A DNA stretch of 64,000 bases from Hyperoplus lanceolatus (GCA_026929865.2 CM049398.1:15778001-15842000), one strand, 5' to 3'. Shown: positions 13,532-27,536, counted from the stretch's first letter. A program made the numbers and translations. The notes: generated from the letters alone by a model not told the origin.

Positions 13532-14057
13532 GTGAATATAGGGTAGTTGAATCATCATAATCGGTGGTAGTTTTCTGCTGAGCCCAGCCAGCAGTCGGTG
13601 TTATTTTTAGAGGGCTGACACAGAAGCAGGCCGTCCATTTACTCTGTGAGCTGGCAGCAAGACCATCACAGCTCTGGTTGCTTTTAAACTACGAAAACGG
13701 GAATGAGCTCAACATAAACACTGCATAGGTGTGGACACTTACAGAAATGAAGTTAGCCCAGATTTAGAGCCATTACTCTAACATTAGGGCTCTTTATAAA
13801 CACAAGGTGGTGTGTGCAAATGCCACATCCGCACACACATTAAACCATCAAACCGTTCATCATCTTTGGCCTGTGAGGATGACATGTGAAAAGTTTGTTC
13901 CATCGCCTATTTCAAAAGCTAAGCGAGAGGGCTTTACTAGGAGACACAGAAAATAAACTGCTCGCCTTTGCATTACTTCAAGTGTGATAGAATTCCTGGC
14001 AGAAGCGGATCACAGACTTATGGATGAATTAAAACACAAGACAAGACAAAAGCAAGC

Positions 14058-14058
<1 letters not shown>

Positions 14059-14126
<68 letters not shown>
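14059..14126. repeat. (AG)n microsatellite
   Basis: Pure AG tract of 68 bp in the cux1 intron. A shorter AG-rich tract lies at 10380-10410. Confidence 0.97.
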
Positions 14127-14129
<3 letters not shown>

Positions 14130-14284
14130 CAGAAATTGCAGCGAGAGCTGAGGCTAAAGGTTGAAGGCTGTTCCTATCAGCCGTGACGGATGGCTTGAGC
14201 CTGAAGGCCGGCTATGGATCTAGCAACTGAAGCCATGATTGACATAGAAAATTACACAGAGTGAGCTATTAGCAGATAGCAAGC

Positions 14285-14466
14285 CATATCATAATTCAAT
14301 CCCTACACCATCAAAGTGCACCAATATCATAACTCAATACTAAGAACCATTAGCCTGCAGAACACCAATATCATAATTCAATCCTGAGGCCATCAGCCCA
14401 TGCCAATATCATAATTCAATACTTGGACCATTAGGACACACCAATAGGCCCTATTAGAATTCAATA
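14285..14466. repeat. Degenerate ~41-bp tandem repeat, five units
   Basis: ATCATAATTCAAT or a close variant starts at 14287, 14326 (one change), 14370 and 14408, with a fifth partial form (AGAATTCAATAC) near 14455. Steps are 38-44 bp. Between them recur ACCAT(T/C)A and CACACCAATA. Located in the cux1 intron. Confidence 0.65.
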
Positions 14467-17400
14467 CCTATGGTCAATGATCTAACAGGACATTGATACC
14501 GGAGTCATGGGTTGCTAAGCAATGAGGTTTTGGCTCATAAGGATCCTCACAGGCCTTATTTAGCCCAGACTCCTTGATAACAGTGAGATAAACAACACTA
14601 AAATTAGGTAGGGCAAGTGGTTCACCAATAAGCTTGGCTACACCAGCAGCTGAAGACCACAGAGTGTTTGCCAACAGGAACAACAACTCATTGAGAGGGA
14701 CACGTTTGTTGAGCAAAACTAAGCACTGCATTAGCTTCAAACTCCGCAGTGCGCTCAGCCAAACTTGTTAAAAATTGTTTCGAACACTGGCCCCTACTGT
14801 GCGACCGTTCTGCAGTCGGTCTAAATTTTCTCATTGCGGTACCTCGTGGAAACGGGACTCTCATTTTCGCTCTCTGGTCCATTGCCTCTGTTTATTTTTC
14901 CATGTTAACATCTTGTTTAACTCCTCCAAATACTGAAAATCTCATCCAGACTGGGCTTGCTGGGTCATCAGAAAAAATGTGCACCGTAACAAACCAATCA
15001 AATGGTTTTAAAAAACAAAAAAAACAGCTCAGGTTTCTTCGTCTGCTTTCAGTCAATTTCTCAACTAAATTGTCGTTGTCATTATTCAAAGTTATTCTCA
15101 CCACACATTTCTTAGGTTCCCTCACTTCACTATAATCCTTGTGTAGTGAAAAATGACACCCAGGGGTGGAAAAATATAGGAGAGAATGATGTATTACTGA
15201 AAAATAGTGATTAATGAGCATCTATTTTGACAATCGATTTACTGTTTTTAAAGCAAACGATGGTTCCACGGTCATTGGTTCCACCTCCTCAGTTGTGGGG
15301 ATTTTATGATGTTCTGCATTTGATATCATTGTGAACTAAATATATTTTGGTTTTTGATTGTTGACAAAAAAACGTATGAAGATGTCAACCTGGGCTTTTT
15401 AAGACTACTTCTAATACTTTATTACACTGTGCTACACGTATACACTGCATGAATGTGAAGAAATGTTTAGTTATTTGCAGGTCTGAAAAAAACATTGACT
15501 TTTCAGTAAAAAGCTGGCATTTGAAATGAGATCACCCTGATGAAGGTGAGATAGCTGAAAGCATGTGGTAGAGGAGTAAAAAAATAAGAACAAAAGCAAC
15601 AAGAGTGTGTGACGGGATGTAAGTCCAGTGCTGGACTTCACCTCGCTGTTTGTGCATTTTTACTTTACCAGTCAACCACAGACAACAGATATTTTTTCCA
15701 TGATTTTTGTTTACAGAAAACCCTGGATTTAATATTACAAAGATGAACAATAGACTATACAAGATTACGTCAGCCTTGGAGACACATTTTCAGGCCTAAG
15801 GTAGTTTTTTAAATAAATTGGACATCATCCTCAAATGGTAACAACTACAGCTAGCGTTTTCCAAAGCCAGCCAAAAGAGAAGTGTCCAGTCACTGACGAC
15901 CAGGCCCCTCTCCACTGGAATACAGAGCAGCAGAATAATGGATGCTTCTGTCATGAGATACGGTGAAACTCTATGATGCTGTAGGTGAGAGAGACTCCAA
16001 GTGGGTCTGTAAATAATGCCTGCCACTTGAAAATAGGTCTCTGGAAAATGCCCCCCCTGTGCTCTTGTTGCTGGTTGTTGGGTGGAAGTTGACTGTGCCG
16101 TGCCGTCGCATTAAGGTGTTTTAGTATTGTATGTGGTGGGGAATACTAAAAAAATTAAGCAACGTTTCTGTCACATGCTGTTGCACAATTAGTCTATCTG
16201 AATGTTGCCTTAACTAAAGAGCTGCTTTAGGCTTATTTTGTAAGACAAACTACTAGCTGGTAAAGATAGAGTACCATCCATACACACATTTAGAAGATTT
16301 TCATTCAGGTATTGATTGAGTTATAGCTCATTTTACTAGCTGTCGAAACACCTAAAAGACATGTTAATGACTTCTTTATAGAGATTAACTGCTGTACTAA
16401 AACTGGACGCTGGACGTCTCAGTGTGTTTTACTGTGGCAGTAGTAGCAGCATTTTTGCTTATACAGTATATGATACAGGAATTTCACATAGGCCCCTCTA
16501 ATATACAGTGATGTCCACAATCGGCCCCTGGAGGAATAGTGCAGCTTAAATCTAAACTGCTTATAATGAGCCTGTACTGAAATCAGTTGTGATGATGAAT
16601 CATTATAAAGTGTAAGAAGACATAAAAGTCACTGCGGCAAAAAGTCAGTCTAATGTGTTTGTGGTGTCAATTGGCAGAGTTTTCGGCCAATAACTAAGTA
16701 GTTATAATACATACTACATGTTATAACAAAAATTATTATTAGGGATTTCTATACTGGACAAGACAGGAGAAAATGACTTAAAATGTGCAATGTGTATTAA
16801 CATTTGGACCATCTTCATCACTACGGGCTGTTCAAATGAAATGCAGCCACTCTTAAAGCTTTAGGGTTTTGCTAAGTCTTAAATTACCAACTGTTGAAAA
16901 AAAAAGCAGATCTGTGGAATATTTTTTTAATCAGGAAGCAGAGACTTCCACACCTTCGAAATGTATTAGGGAACATGTCGACTTGTCTCACACACGTTTG
17001 CATGAAGCCTGCATTAAGAGCTGCTGACTCCATCTGTTTGGGTACCCCTATTTTTAGACATCTGGTTAAGTGCTTCTTATCTTTTGTTAAAACATCAGAC
17101 GACATTGGTCAAAATCTATTTTTCCCATGAAAGGTGAATTTGTTTAGTTGACCAATTGCGATATTGACTTTCACACAGTAAACTAGATTTACTTTCTGTA
17201 TGAAAATCGGTCGAGTGTGTTGGAGACACTCCTTGGAGCAGAGGGAGGGTGAAGAAAAGTGAGCACTAAAGTGGGACGTTCACTAAATCACTGAAGGGTT
17301 TGGGGAGTAGGGGCCTCCGCTGAGAATTAGCCACTGATAAGGTAGATGAGGAAAAGTTTTTTTTTTTTTTTACTTTTCCAGTTTTCTGAGGGGCTGCACA

Positions 17401-20339
17401 TTCCTACCAGTCGTACGGACAGAGTGTATCGTCCACACGGATAAACTATAACCTCTTCGGAACAAAACGTGGGATGACATAGCCCTGACCAGAGTAGACC
17501 GAGAGGGCAGACCTGACATGCACTCGTCCCTCTCTCTGACTCATGCTTAGTCGCTCACCACCCACCGACACACAGTGAAACCTCAGTCCCAATGCCAGGT
17601 TTTGTCACTGGGCAGAGAAGTGGTTGGCTACAGTAAAAGCATGACGTGATGCCCCTTCCTCTATGCTCCCCCAGCCTGTGCAGCAACAGAGGGGTAAAAA
17701 TATCCCACCAGTGAGTTCAGACAACCAGCTCATAAATTAACACTAAAACTCCTACAGACAACAGTGGGACAGTCGCTGAGAGATTTTAAAACAACTCAGG
17801 TTGCCGCTGACCATGGCTCTGCAATCAGCTTTAAAAAAAAAAAAAAATCCCAAAAATTTGGCGGTGTTCAACATAGACGAGCTCTAGATCAGTGTTCATC
17901 GAAGTCCCTTTTTAACCAAACGCTTACATAGTGAACTATTTTTCAAAATGGCTCTAGGGGTGCTTTGTTCCAGGAAATGTTATGAGGTGAGACGTAGGCT
18001 ATTAGGGTCTAAACTGGGAAATTGTGTATAGCAGAAAGGTCTGTTCTCAATTTTACAAGCTTACACAGAAAAAATAAAGTATAGGTTAAGCCTCAGCTAT
18101 TCCCTCATATCTTATTAAGGCTTGCCCTTAATGAAGCGCAATCTCTCGGCGCTCCCTCGCAGAAACACAATGTTCTAGCAAACTGCTTGACTGGGTCAAA
18201 AAAAAGAGGAAAAAACAACAGGAGAGAAGAGTGATGATCCCCTCTAAAGAAACTCAACTCTGTAATGGACGGACAGGGATTACAGACGTTAAAGCCTCCT
18301 CCATCTGTAATTCACTGTAACCCTGCCATCATCTCTGAATCACTGATCCATTTTGCAAGTGTGCAGGACCTTGCTAAAAGCATCACTGTTGCACCCATTT
18401 GTGTTTGTAGTGATGGTGGGGAGAGAAAAAAAAAGCTCACAGAGAAGACAAGTTAACAGCTCGCTGTGCTGTTTCAAAGCACTCTCTGTCCTGTAACAAC
18501 CACCTAGCTAGTCTCCCCACACAGGGAACGGGACACGCTGATCAAATAGGATTTTAATGAACATCAGCAGTCGGAGCCTGAGGAATAGATGCTAGGATGG
18601 CTTAAAGCTACCGACATCTAGGTTGGGTAGGATTTTCATCATCCAAAAAGAAACGGGGGGGGGGGATAAATTCCTTTACTGGTGGCCACACACAGGCCTG
18701 CGAATGTGAAGTGAACACTGTCTGTTCGATCACTCGGAAGAAGCAAATGACAAAGCAATTGGCTGACGAGGCCACATGTAGACAATGATCATATCATACT
18801 AACCCCGCATTATCCTCAGAAACCGGATGAGAAAGAAAAAAAGGTTCTTCTCTGAAGGCTTTCCTCTAGGAGCCTCTCAGTGGGAGGGAGAGTAAATAAG
18901 ATGTCATCAATAATAGACAGTGAATGTTCTGAGCAGCACAGCACGCACACATATTTACATCACACACACATACTAAGGCTCACGCACGCACACACACACG
19001 CTCTGACTGATTTCTATCCTGCAGACAGGCCTGCCAACCGCCAGGCTTTTTGCACACGCTCAGATTCACTGTCCTGACTAATCGCTTGTGATAGGGGCCT
19101 TTGCCATAATTACCCAGGGCCTTATCACAAACTTATGCGATGCATTTTTCATGTCCTGGCTGCTGGCAGTGCCTTCACTGTCCGTGCTGGCAGTCAATCT
19201 ACGAAAAAGACTGATCTCGGGAGAAATTCTCACACACACACACACACACGTTCTAGCAGGGTGAAATGGGTGAAGGCAGGGTGAAGGGCCAGGGAGGAGA
19301 GAGGGGAAAAAAGAAAAGAGGGAGGGAAAGAGGGGGGGATATTGTAGGAGGGGGCAGGAAGAGGGTGGGAGAAAGATAGTGAGGACAGAAAAGAGAAAGC
19401 AGTCTCAATTTTTTTTTCTTCTTTTTTACATAATGCATGAACAAGGGGGCACGAGTAGGAGGACCAAACAGGATCAAATAAATAGGAGAAGTGAAGCCTT
19501 GATGATGTGGCATAAGTGCGACACAAAGCCCGCTGGGAAGATTTGTTCACTGTCCTTTTGTCTACCCAGTCATAGGGGCATCATGACCCAAATAAAAGTT
19601 TAAATCCCAAGCCTGCGCGACTCAATTTACACACACAAAAAAAATATGTATGAACAATTGGGGCTAGTCAACACAATGCAATCTTATGTTAATGACGACG
19701 GCGGCTGGACTACTAATATTCATAAATTGTGATTTGAAATTCAGCAATGCACGTTAAATGCCACGGGGGAAAACACAACAGTGCCATTGTCTCCGTGTCT
19801 TGTGATAGGTCAAACACGCTCTAATATACACAGGGCCATATTCACACACAGTGAAAAAAGGGCCCCAATATTTCCTGTTCATATCCTTCACTGCTGTGTG
19901 CCGTGGATCTCCCGCGTGCACGCCGAGATTAGCTGCGTGCGCGCGAGACTGGGACATTACTGGAGTTCATCATAATCAACAAGGTCATGATATTTCACAT
20001 TTCCTACAACCAATTTTTTTAATATTTTCATTACTATAATTGTAATTGCATTGCGTCAACAAACCAAGCACTGTCGCCGTACCGTCTACTTTCACAGACG
20101 TGGCAATGTCTGTGTGTGTAAAGAAGAAGAAGAAAAAAAAAACTCACTGTGTATAATTGCCGTCAAGGGAAACCGAGAAAAAACGGCCGAGTTGATCAAC
20201 CACAATCCCGGAGACGACTTCAATATAAACTGCTTCAAACCCGTTAGCCGATAAGGTTGCTAATGTTTTCATTCGCCTTCAAATAAACTTAACATTTCAC
20301 AGTTAAAAGGCAATAAAAGAAGAAAAAAACACACAAGCC

Positions 20340-21020
20340 AAAGCGCTGTTGTGTGTCTGGGCTGCCCGTCTCCACGGTCGGTGTCACCACAGCGCCACCG
20401 TATAATGAGTCGCACTTATTTTTTTCCCCCAAATTATCCAACCTTACCTCGGCTAAAGCGACGGGCTAACTACGGCTACTCGCTCCGGTAAAAGTTGAAG
20501 AACACGCAATAAAGATAGCTGACCGAAAGCTTTCCGCCAAAGCCCCGCCGCTTTGTATTTATTTCGGCGCATCCCCGCGGCGTCGCCCCGGCTTTGCCCA
20601 ATTCCAGTGTCCGATCGATGTTGAATTGAACAAAGAGGATCAATTTCTGATCAGCGAGAGGAGCCACTTTCATCAATGTGAGGAAGAGGGGTCTTGTATT
20701 TCTCTTCCCGAAACACCTAGCGAGCCGAGAGCCGGGGGAAAAACGCCAAAACACAGCAATCGAAAGAGACGAGACGTCCGAAGCGAATAGAGGACATACG
20801 GTGTTGAACAGAGGTTGAACTGACCTGTAGTTGTTGTAAGTCAAAGAGCTTCCAATATTGAAACATCGATCCTGCATTGGCCGCCATCTTGAGACATATT
20901 GAGACAGGAATGAGATGCTGATAGAGAGCGCGGGGGTTGGAGTTCAGTGGAGAGGACCGGGCGGCGGCAACACCCGGACCGGATCACTCCCAACGTTCAC
21001 CCGGGGTAACAGCTGGCGTA
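20340..21020 (-). promoter_or_regulatory. cux1: Putative cux1 CpG-rich promoter and 5' UTR
   Basis: The stretch around the cux1 ATG has many more CpG dinucleotides than the flanking AT-rich sequence (for example 20520-20600 and 20930-21010). It contains the 5' UTR side of the exon (20888 rightwards) and the first 5' splice site. No clear TATA box was seen on the minus strand, as expected for a CpG-island promoter. The transcription start cannot be fixed from sequence alone. Confidence 0.5.
20825..20887 (-). CDS. cux1: cux1 first coding exon (5' partial gene)
   Basis: This is the first coding exon of the CUT-homeobox transcription factor CUX1 (CDP/CASP locus). Read on the minus strand from the ATG at 20887, it encodes 21 residues beginning [18 protein letters not shown] and ends in CAG followed by a GT donor (gtcagt) at 20824. 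From memory, human CUX1 exon 1 also encodes 21 residues, [20 protein letters not shown] plus one, so the match is near-complete, with V to A and R to L changes. CUX2 starts similarly but, as I recall, diverges at the FDLQQ segment, which favours CUX1; the neighbouring myl10 remnant and col26a1 agree. The ATG lies in a GC-rich, CpG-containing stretch expected of a CUX promoter. All other exons must lie in introns further left or outside the window. I cannot tell which teleost co-orthologue (cux1a or cux1b) this is. The 133-residue frame starting at about 20877 is a different frame over the exon and is not the gene. Confidence 0.9.
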
Positions 21021-23656
21021 CGGAAGGGAGTCATCTTACACGAGTGTTGCCTTAATAACGCCATTATAATTGCTTAAATAGGTTTTTATCAACATGCAGT
21101 TATTACAGGTAAATAACCGCAATGGCATTATATTACTCTTCGTTTTTGTTACGTTTGAAATTACACGACATTGAGAGCGACGGACGAGTCCATGTTTGAT
21201 GTGGTGGGTTCCGTGTGATCATGTATTATGGAGATCAAAGATCATACAAAAATAATGCCAGAGAGGAAGCCATAGCCTATCTAAAGAAGAATAAATAAAT
21301 AAATCCCATCAGCGGAGCTTTCAGGAACAGTCTTTCCTCTGAGCTGTGCACGAGAAGATCATTTATAACAACATCTCTCATAATTTATTACATCAATGAT
21401 AATTAGGCTACTCCTCCTTAATCAGCATGTCCTACAAATAAAATAAAAAGTTGATTGGTAAGAGGTGATTTGTTGTCCCTTTCATAGGCTCACATGTATG
21501 CTTATTTTGTTAAGCTATATAGGCTACATTCATACCGGTCACTTTTCTCAGCCTACACCTGAATAACTGCCGGCTAAAAATACAAAACTGACATTGATTT
21601 AATGAATAGGCTACTAGCCTATATTGTTTTTGTCTTCTATATTTTTGTTGTTGTTTTGTTCCATTATAAAAATGTGTTAGTAAATGTAAACCTAATGTAT
21701 ATAGTCCGGGCTAAAAGTGTCTATTTGTTAAAACAAAGCATTAAACTCTAATCAATAATATTTATAAAAAAAAACAATAAATGAATCTTCCATGACAAAT
21801 TTAGCCTACTCTGTTATTCTGTAAAAGGGTGGATCTACAGACTCAGCATAAGCAACAAAGCAGAGCTGAGGACCTACTGAACTTGGCCTTTTAAAGAACA
21901 GGTAAAAGATGGAGTGGAATAACACCGGGCACACAAGGCATTTCCAAGTTCAGGATTTCCTTCAGTTTATAATAATATTGAGAAGAAAGAACACCTGATA
22001 TTGTCACGCATGGCATTCTTTTGCCAGACTAGGTATTAATAAGGTTTTCCGTGTTGTGAATACAGACGAGTCAGTGCACTGCAGCTGGGCAGCCCATGTG
22101 CTCAGACAGTGTCAATGTGCATATACATATCTTTTGTTGAAGTGACCTTGAGCAACACACTGAACCCAGGCTGCTCCTGAGGCGTCACTCCTACTGACCA
22201 TGTCCTCTGACCCCCCTCCATCCCCTCCCCCTTCAGTTTGTGGATATGCAGAGAATTTTTAATTACATTACTGTACTGTAGTATGAATGGGGAAATGCCT
22301 GTGCCGCCTTGTGCACCTTAAAACCCAGCACGCCTCAGCTTCGGGCCCCCAATTTGCTCGGCACACCAGCCCAGAGCCGGAGCCGCACAGGGTTTATCAG
22401 GGTGACACATCTGTTGTGCACATTGTTTTCATTTTTAGCTTTTTGTGGGTTCCCAAATTTGACGATTTGTCGAGTGTGCTTTTGAGGCCCCGGATATGTG
22501 GAAAATCAACGCCTGCATTCTCACTAGGGAGGGGTTTGTTTTTTACCCCCCTTTTCTTGAATGCTCAGAACCTGGCGCATTTCTACGAGCTCAGACTTTA
22601 ACGAAAATATTTAGCTTTTCTCTCTCCAATCATTTTTATTTCTTTACACCCATTGCACCTAATTGCATTCATTTAAAAATAAAACACACATACAAGAATT
22701 TGCCATGGATAATAAGGCCTCTTTCACATGCCCTTGTGTGTATACAAAGGTGGGCATTTTTGTGCCTTGAATTAGCTCAACGTTCAGGTCATTACTTGAT
22801 TTGATTTGATTTGAAGCTGTTTGTGTCTCCCTCCTTCTCCATGTATGAATGGTGCTCAGTGCTCCAGTAATATGTAGCCTCAAAAGCATTGCCTTATTTT
22901 ATACTCCAATTACAGACATAATACAGTGAATTAAAGGCTGGCTTAAATTCACCCACCACACCCAGTCACGTTCTTTTGACCGAATGTACTGAATTACGCT
23001 GCACACAACAAACAGGAACAGCTGCTTTAAAAGAATTACAATGAATAAGGACATAACAGCAGCATGATGTGTACTCCAGTGAGAACAGAGGCTTTTTTTC
23101 AACATGATTGTCTTTTTCGAACAGGAGTGCCTGCACTATGAGAAACATAATTAATACTTTTTAGACAAAATGCTGAATCTATAAATCCTCGGTTTAATCC
23201 TCTCATTTCCTTAGCTCGGCCTGCATGACTTGTGATGCTACCTATGATTCAGCCAAACCAGAAATACAGGTCTGAGATAATCTGTACAGGCTTAGCAGCT
23301 TTGCAGCTTGTCTATTATGCTATGTTTGTATAGTTTTCTCTTACTGTCATACAAAGAAAGTGCATAACTAAAATACAATATATTTATTATGACGCTGATA
23401 ATACTATAAAAGGGGAAGTAGTCAACAAGAATTTTTTCAATCCATAATATCTCAAAGTCATTAAGGACTGTTTTATGATTTAAGAATGTAAACCTTTTAC
23501 TTTGGACCTTAAATGTTGTATTAATTACTTTACAATGCTATTATTCGTGTCACGCACATACAAGCAACCAGTCCACAATCATGTATCAGGCATGAACATG
23601 ATTTCTTCCATGTGAAATTGTACCGCAAACTAAGAACTTGACATTCGGTTTTAAGC

Positions 23657-23660
<4 letters not shown>

Positions 23661-23687
<27 letters not shown>
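23661..23687. repeat. Poly(A) tract
   Basis: A run of 27 A. No adjacent retroposed gene or SINE body was recognised next to it. Confidence 0.9.
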
Positions 23688-24770
23688 TTATAATCATCCA
23701 TCCAAAAGAATTCTTTGGAAATGAAGAAGATTTTACCTAACAAAAGTGCGACCCTTAAATCAACGCACCATGAACGATTAAACATGAAACGGATTTCATC
23801 CTTGACCTCACCTAAAACACATAACAAACTAAACATTTTCTTTTGAGGGAGACCATTAAACCTGCCTGTTTTCTATGGGTAATGGTGAATGAAATATACT
23901 GTACACACAGACATCTTTGACTTCACATAAGACTTGTGTGCACTGCACATCCGCATGTTGATGCTAAATTACATTAAATAGTAATTTTATATAGTGAAAA
24001 TATCTTAATACAAATGTTAGCAAGGACATGAGAAATCTGTTGGTTTTATACTGCCAGGCGCTCCTTTCAAACTTGTCTCTCCATAAGGATTTGACTGTAG
24101 CTTCACTAGGCTCTGAAAGTCAGAACAAGTTAGAGTGTGACGTTATCAATCCGGGTAGAAATGATAATGTTCTTGCTACAGACGCTCATGCATGTCTGGC
24201 ATGAATGGCTTGAGATGGGGTTTTTTTTCCCTCTCTTTTTCCCATCGCTTGTGTCTTTTTATTACAATCTACAGCAAAATTACAGAGGAGGAAAATAAAC
24301 GACGTAAATTATTCTTGACAAGGACAACAGAGGAAACATGTTGGTGTCCACAGATTTAGCCTCTAAAAGCCTCATCAGTTCATGTACATTTGGTTAAAGT
24401 TTAAAGATAGAGAAATGAACACACATTCTTTGTGTCAGCGCCATTACACAGCTGGATGCATTGTATACACCACAACAGAGCTACAGGGCACTATTAAGTA
24501 AAAAAAAAATTATAAAAAAAGACCTTCTTTCCTTTAGCTTTCCCAATTTTCCCTGTTTGTGTCCCTGTTCCTCCTGCTCATTTGACTCTGCCTGCAAGGT
24601 GCTTTTAGCGGGGCCTTGTGTGGCCGGGTTTAGGGATGGATGCGTGGCCCTTGCGAGCCGCAGGCAGAGAGAGCAACACTGATCATGTCAGACAGGCTGG
24701 GGAGGCTGCATAAGATCATCATCACCCAGCAGTGGAGTGAATCGCCGCGGTGGCACTTTCACACAACCTC

Positions 24771-24816
24771 TGACCTCCGGGGCAACCTCCGAGGTCATGA
24801 TCAAGGTCAGGGGTCA
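24771..24816. promoter_or_regulatory. Cluster of nuclear-receptor half-sites including a DR1
   Basis: TGACCT (24771-24776), AGGTCA (24792-24797), TCAAGGTCA (24801-24809) and AGGTCA-G-GGGTCA (24804-24816) lie in 46 bp. The last is a DR1 arrangement of the type bound by HNF4, COUP-TF or PPAR/RXR; TCAAGGTCA is an SF-1/ERR type site. It lies 2.7 kb upstream of the fucosyltransferase. Motif presence only; activity is inference. Confidence 0.4.
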
Positions 24817-25132
24817 GCCAGGGCCTCTGTGATCAGGGAGCTCGCAGCCCCCCACCCCCTCCTGCCGCTATCGTCCTCCTTTTTTCTCTCTCTGCATTGA
24901 GTGTATTCTCTTCCTTTTTTATTTTTTATGCCTTACCCCTTCTCTTCTCACTCGTCTTCTATCTGTTCCTCTATCGCTCACACTCTCCTTCGCCGGGCCG
25001 GGACCAATTGAGACATCCCATCCCCTGGGAGAGCAAAAAAAGGAAAGCAAGAGAAAATCAATAGGGAAGATGAGTGAAGACCTGGGGGTCCCATCAAGAA
25101 CTGAATGCCTCTCTCTGTGTGCTGGTATGATT

Positions 25133-25172
25133 CACACACACACCCACACACACACACTCACAGACACACATA

Positions 25173-25237
<65 letters not shown>
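25133..25237. repeat. (CA)n microsatellite, compound
   Basis: CA tract with CTCA and TAGA interruptions, in the cux1-fut intergenic region. Confidence 0.95.
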
Positions 25238-25240
<3 letters not shown>

Positions 25241-27473
25241 TATTACCTCAGACAAACAGGAAGGTATAAACATGGTCATGGAAAAAGTATAAACTACAGA
25301 GAAAGATGCTTAGTTTTTTTGGTGGATAAGAAGGCTGATATTTTCCAAATGAAATGACCTGAAGAGCCCTTTTTTCCTGTCTAGCTGCCTGTGTTGCATC
25401 CAGCCTCCGCAGTGATGTTTGACCAAAGAAAGACGCATTCTCAATCTCGATCCCTCCACAAAGATTCAAGTCTTGCGAAAGAAAATTTGAAGAGGTTTGC
25501 TTGATGACAAAATGTAATTTTCCAGCAAGAAAGAAGAGGGAAAAAATAGAGCAAACATAAATGCCAAGCTTTGTGTATCGTCCCGGCTGTAATTTGAGCT
25601 GAACTAAATGTCACCATATCACCAATCAGTGCAACTTTAATTATAGCATATTTCCAGCAACACTTTGCCAGGCTCCATGCTGCCTAAAAGAGAAAAAAAG
25701 CTATTAAAATAAACAAGACGGAATGGAGAGAAGACAAACAAAACTCATTCCAGTGTGTCATTTCCTGACCTCAGCCACCTCTGCTATTTTCTGAGGAAAG
25801 ACACACATGTGTTTATAATGTTGTGCCTCCTCGCCATGTATCCATAACTCATGAGTTTGCTGTGCTTCTTCCCAACACAAGATAACCCCGGGCAGGACAT
25901 TAAATGATCAGCCGAAAATAGAACTAGTTCAGATGAAAGGGAGGATAAATAATTCAGAAAGAATACAAAACCTCTTATGGGGATAACTAGTCACACACAC
26001 ACACTAACACGCACGCACATAAACACACAAAGAAAGAGGCTTTTTTCTTTTCTCTCTCTTCCCTTCACGGTGAAGAAAAGTGAATGGATGTAACAGGAAG
26101 GAGGAGGGCCCAGTGGAGACACACATGCTTCTTGCTTCATCTCCTCCCACTCCTCCTCGTCTGCCATTTTTTTCCACTCACATTCAGACTTCATGACATA
26201 CTCAGTGTCTGTGGGGAGGAATAATGTTGTCCCAGTCACGCCGTGTTTTTCCTGCCCACCAGAGATCAGACACAACACACTACAGCGCAGGATTTCCAAC
26301 CCCGCTGCCTCATCATTTTTTCATTAGTCTTGATCAGAATAACCCATAACGACGACCTGGACTGCTGGCTTTTATACACCAAAAGACTATAGTGTGACAC
26401 TGTCTGAGGGCTTTTGAATTTTTTTATGTGTGTTTTTTTTAACTCCTGTATTTGTTCAGGTTAGATCACCACATTAAAACTGTGAGTCATTTATTAGGAC
26501 TTCTGGTTAGAGGGTGGGTCATAGCTGATAAATAAAACATCCGAGACAAACCTTTTCAAAGCCAAGGCAGCTCCCTGCCTAATTTCCAGCTGAAATGTTT
26601 ATTCATTGGACAAATTAAACATGCATGTTGTGTTGAAAAAATTACAACGTTCACTTCACTGCACATGCAGGCCACCTCACATGGTTGCGCTTGCTTGTGT
26701 AGGGAGACACCTGGTGGTGAATGACGTGTGTGGCGTTTGTATAGGAAGAAATGTAAGATTGTGGGTCCTCTTAGCAGGGTTCATTTTGACAAAAAAAGTT
26801 GCTAATAACAAGCCAATGGGATCCGATGACTTTTTGCTAATCAACTCAATGAATCAAGCTATAGCACTCCAAAATAGGCTCCAATAAATCCTATTCTCAT
26901 AATCCCCAGGCTCCTCCTTTGACCGATAGCCTCCATCCTAAAACAAAATGCTTTTATTGTACTCATTTACAAACTCAACGAAAATATGATTGACCTCTGT
27001 TTATTTCATCGCCAGGACACCGCACCCTGAGCCAAAGTGTTTACCCAACCTTAAAGAGCCTGGGAGGCCAACGGGTAGTCAGCAGGCCTTCACAAAAGAC
27101 CCATTCACCGGTAACAGGAACCCAGACCAATGCTGCCACGTCAAAATGTTTGAGCATACAGCGCTGCTGCTTCTGCAAATGTTTCCTGTTTGGACCAAGC
27201 GTGATATTTAACTCACTGCCACTGTGGAAAACGGGTAGGACGACAACAACGCAGAGAGGCTTAGCGGAGTATATTGGACTGACGCACACTCTATTGTTAA
27301 ACAAGTTTGACGTGACGTGACCTTCTTATCTCACCTGAAACAACAATAGCGATTAAGTATTTAGGTAAGGTGTTTCCGCGGGCTGCATTGACCGCAGGGG
27401 CAGGTGTTTGCCTTTATGGCTACTACCCTGGAAAAGTTTCAAGATGTCTGCACCGGACAAAATGTAATTATCT

Positions 27474-27480
27474 TATAAAA
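27474..27480 (+). promoter_or_regulatory. TATA box of the fucosyltransferase gene
   Basis: TATAAAA lies 57 bp upstream of the fucosyltransferase ATG, in otherwise mixed-composition sequence. It would place transcription start about 25-30 bp downstream and give a 5' UTR of roughly 30 nt with no intron, if used. This is inference from position and sequence only. Confidence 0.45.
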
Positions 27481-27536
27481 GAGATTGTTGAGCTTCTTGG
27501 GGAGGAGGAGGAAAACCTGTAGAGTGAAGGGCGTCG

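Larger units (their letters stand above)
20888..27473. other. Intergenic region between cux1 and the fucosyltransferase
   Basis: This is 6.6 kb with divergent promoters at its ends. It is AT-rich at 21050-24500, with a compact GC-richer block at about 24640-24900 that contains the nuclear-receptor half-site cluster. It also contains a poly(A) tract and one CA microsatellite. No coding exon was recognised. Confidence 0.65.

Noticed and set aside
20476-20877. 133-residue minus-strand frame near the cux1 start
   Set aside because: It reads the cux1 exon in the wrong frame and continues through the splice donor into the intron. The CUX1 frame starts at 20887.
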